A DNA stretch of 64,000 bases from Mantamonas sphyraenae (lineage: Eukaryota; CRuMs; Mantamonadidae): assembly GCA_026936335.1 (NCBI GenBank), contig JAPMXV010000024.1, positions 62,001 to 126,000 on the forward strand. The letters are read 5' to 3'. Under the pieces are notes generated by a model, which did no database searches, was not told the DNA's origin, and saw only the letters and a program-made list of their open reading frames with translations. The position numbers and the translations under genes are program-made. Numbering within the stretch: the first letter of the stretch is position 1; every line of letters begins with the position of its first letter. This document shows positions 62,731 to 64,000 of the stretch, piece by piece.

Positions 62731-63278
62731 CACCATCCAAACCACCACCATCCCTTCGCCAGCACCCATTGCCACTGGAATTACACCAGCCAGCGTCACC
62801 TTCCCCCTCCACCCTCACCTCCGGCGCCTCCCAAACAGGCCCCGTGCGGCACTTTTGCGCACCCCAAGCCGCGTTTGTAAGGAGCGTCCTTCACCACAAT
62901 CACCATCCAAACCACCACCATCCCTTCGCCAGCACCCATTGCTACTGGAATTACACCAGCCGGCGTCACCTTCCCCCTCCACCCTCACCCCCGGTGTCTC
63001 CCAAACTGACCCCGTGCGGCACTTCTGCAGCCCCAAAACCGTTGTGTAACCGAGGTGCTTCAACCACAACCACCACCCAGACCACCTCCAATCCCTCACC
63101 GGCACCTATTGCTACTGGAATTACACCAGCCAGCGTCACCTTCCCCCTCCACTCTCACCTCCGGCGCCCTCCAAACTGAGCCCGTGCGGCACTCTCGCGC
63201 ACCCCAAAGTCCCTTAATCCTGCACTATCTGTCTTCACAACCCCCATCCAAACCTCCACCATCCCTCCGCCAGCACCC
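62731..63278. repeat. 170-nt satellite, three full copies and one truncated
   Basis: Copies begin at 62731, 62901, 63071 and about 63242 (CACCATCCAAACCACC and variants), each followed by TCGCCAGCACCCATTG-like, GGAATTACACCAGCC, CTTCCCCCTCCAC, CCCGTGCGGCAC blocks. The last copy stops after ~37 nt, where coding sequence begins. Copies are about 85-90 percent alike by eye. No gene is evident in it; 170 nt is close to nucleosome-repeat length. Confidence 0.85.
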
Positions 63279-64000
63279 GAAGAAGACGTACAGCGACTTG
63301 ACGGACAAGACGGTGTACGCAGGCGTGAGTCTGTACTCGCCGAACGACAAGGTGACGTTCCAGCGCGTGGGCGGCGCCGGAGGCGGTGGCGAGTCTGGCA
63401 ACAAGACGTATGGCTCGCCCGAGCTTATCCGCAAGGCGCGTGTGAACAACCTGCGTGCGCTGGGCTTTGGCCAGGCGGCAGCGGAGAAGGCGCTGGACGA
63501 GGTGTGCCCCGACGTGGACGACGAGTTTGACGTGGAGGGCGTGATTGCGTGGATGATCGAAAGGAGCGCGGAGCTGGAGAATGTGGAGGACTCGACGGCG
63601 CAGGCGGAGGAGGAGGACGCGCAGGAGGACCTTGTGTTTGACCTGGGCAGCCTCGGATCGATGGGCGAGAACCAGGCGTTCGAGGTGCTGAACGCACCGG
63701 GCCAGAGCAAGAAGAAGAAAGAGAAGAAGGAGAAGAAGGAGGGCAAGGAGCGCCCGACGCTAACCAAGAGTTTCAACGCAGGCGGACCTCCGTGGAGGAC
63801 TGTGCTGCTGTCGCAGTTTGCGAGCTCGACCGAGGCACTGTGCGTTGTGTTTGCGCGCCAGGCGTTCTTTTCGCTGATGAAGAACTGGCCGAGCGCACAC
63901 ACGTTCAGCGTGGAGAAGCTGGGTGGCGTGAGCACGTTTACGCACCTGCTGAAGCTGAACGCGGCGGCCTACGAGGACGACCTGGAAATGGGCGACAAGG
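63274..64000 (+). CDS. UBA-domain protein, 5' exon boundary uncertain, 3'-partial
   Basis: Open to the right edge. The frame is clear from KTYSDLTDKTVYAGVSLYSP, then a Gly-rich loop and ELIRKARVNNLRALGFGQAA-EKALDEV...EGVIAWMIE, a UBA-like three-helix pattern with the MGF-loop-type LGF. An acidic stretch, a Lys run (KKKKEKKEKKEGKE) and PPWRTVLLSQFASSTEALCV...FARQAFFSLMKNWPS follow. There is no start codon. CAG at 63271-63273 could be a splice acceptor inside the last satellite copy, so this would be an internal exon. It looks like part of a very large ubiquitin-related protein (HERC- or ZZEF1-like have been considered), but I cannot name it. Codons are even more strongly G/C-ending than in its neighbours. 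Confidence 0.65.

Overview
This is a gene-dense nuclear segment from a GC-rich eukaryote. Evidence for that is a Nup155-type nucleoporin, a GPI-anchor ethanolamine phosphate transferase, ERGIC3, a GPAT3/4-type acyltransferase, GT-AG introns (most between 70 and 250 nt), translation starts in ACCATGG-like context, and abundant Ser, Asp, Asn and Gln homopolymers. A CFAP92-like protein and an RPxSA-rich coiled-coil protein suggest a ciliated or flagellated cell. I infer a free-living flagellate protist, possibly a holozoan or another amorphean relative; the sequence alone does not fix the lineage. Introns are few, many genes are divergent or convergent pairs, and intergenic gaps are often under 200 nt.

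Layout. 1-8185: end of Nup155 (+), PIG-O (-, one frame break), a stefin-type cystatin (+, two exons). 8213-14191: two divergent PB1-domain genes that look like inverted paralogues, followed by a SNF2-family ATPase. 14304-26194: a small membrane protein, a coiled-coil/ciliary candidate (-), a CFAP92-like gene (+), ERGIC3 (-, three exons) and GPAT3/4 (-, five exons). 26499-41003: a tandem array of a unit of about 6.03 kb. Each unit carries a PB1-FW-UBA gene (NBR1-like, +) and a CUB/EGF polytopic membrane-protein gene (-), facing tail to tail inside a unit and head to head between units. There are two complete units and a third cut off after its PB1 gene. The middle PB1 gene has a frameshift. 41007-62499: an accessory block with two LRR-ankyrin-F-box-like genes, a small secreted protein, a 1847-residue secreted acidic/cationic/His-rich protein, a BTB-BACK-SPRY gene, an F-box-like repeat gene, and about 3.2 kb with no convincing gene. 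62731-63278: a 170-nt satellite (four copies, the last truncated) that abuts the first visible exon of a UBA-containing gene running off the right edge.

How genes may work together. Five PB1 loci lie within 33 kb; two have short acidic-W-x-x-(I/L) motifs like the LC3-interacting region of p62, and three carry the NBR1 FW and UBA domains. With nearby F-box-like, BTB and UBA genes, the window is rich in ubiquitin and selective-autophagy modules. That grouping is inference. The most unusual single protein is the giant secreted one at 44790-50333.
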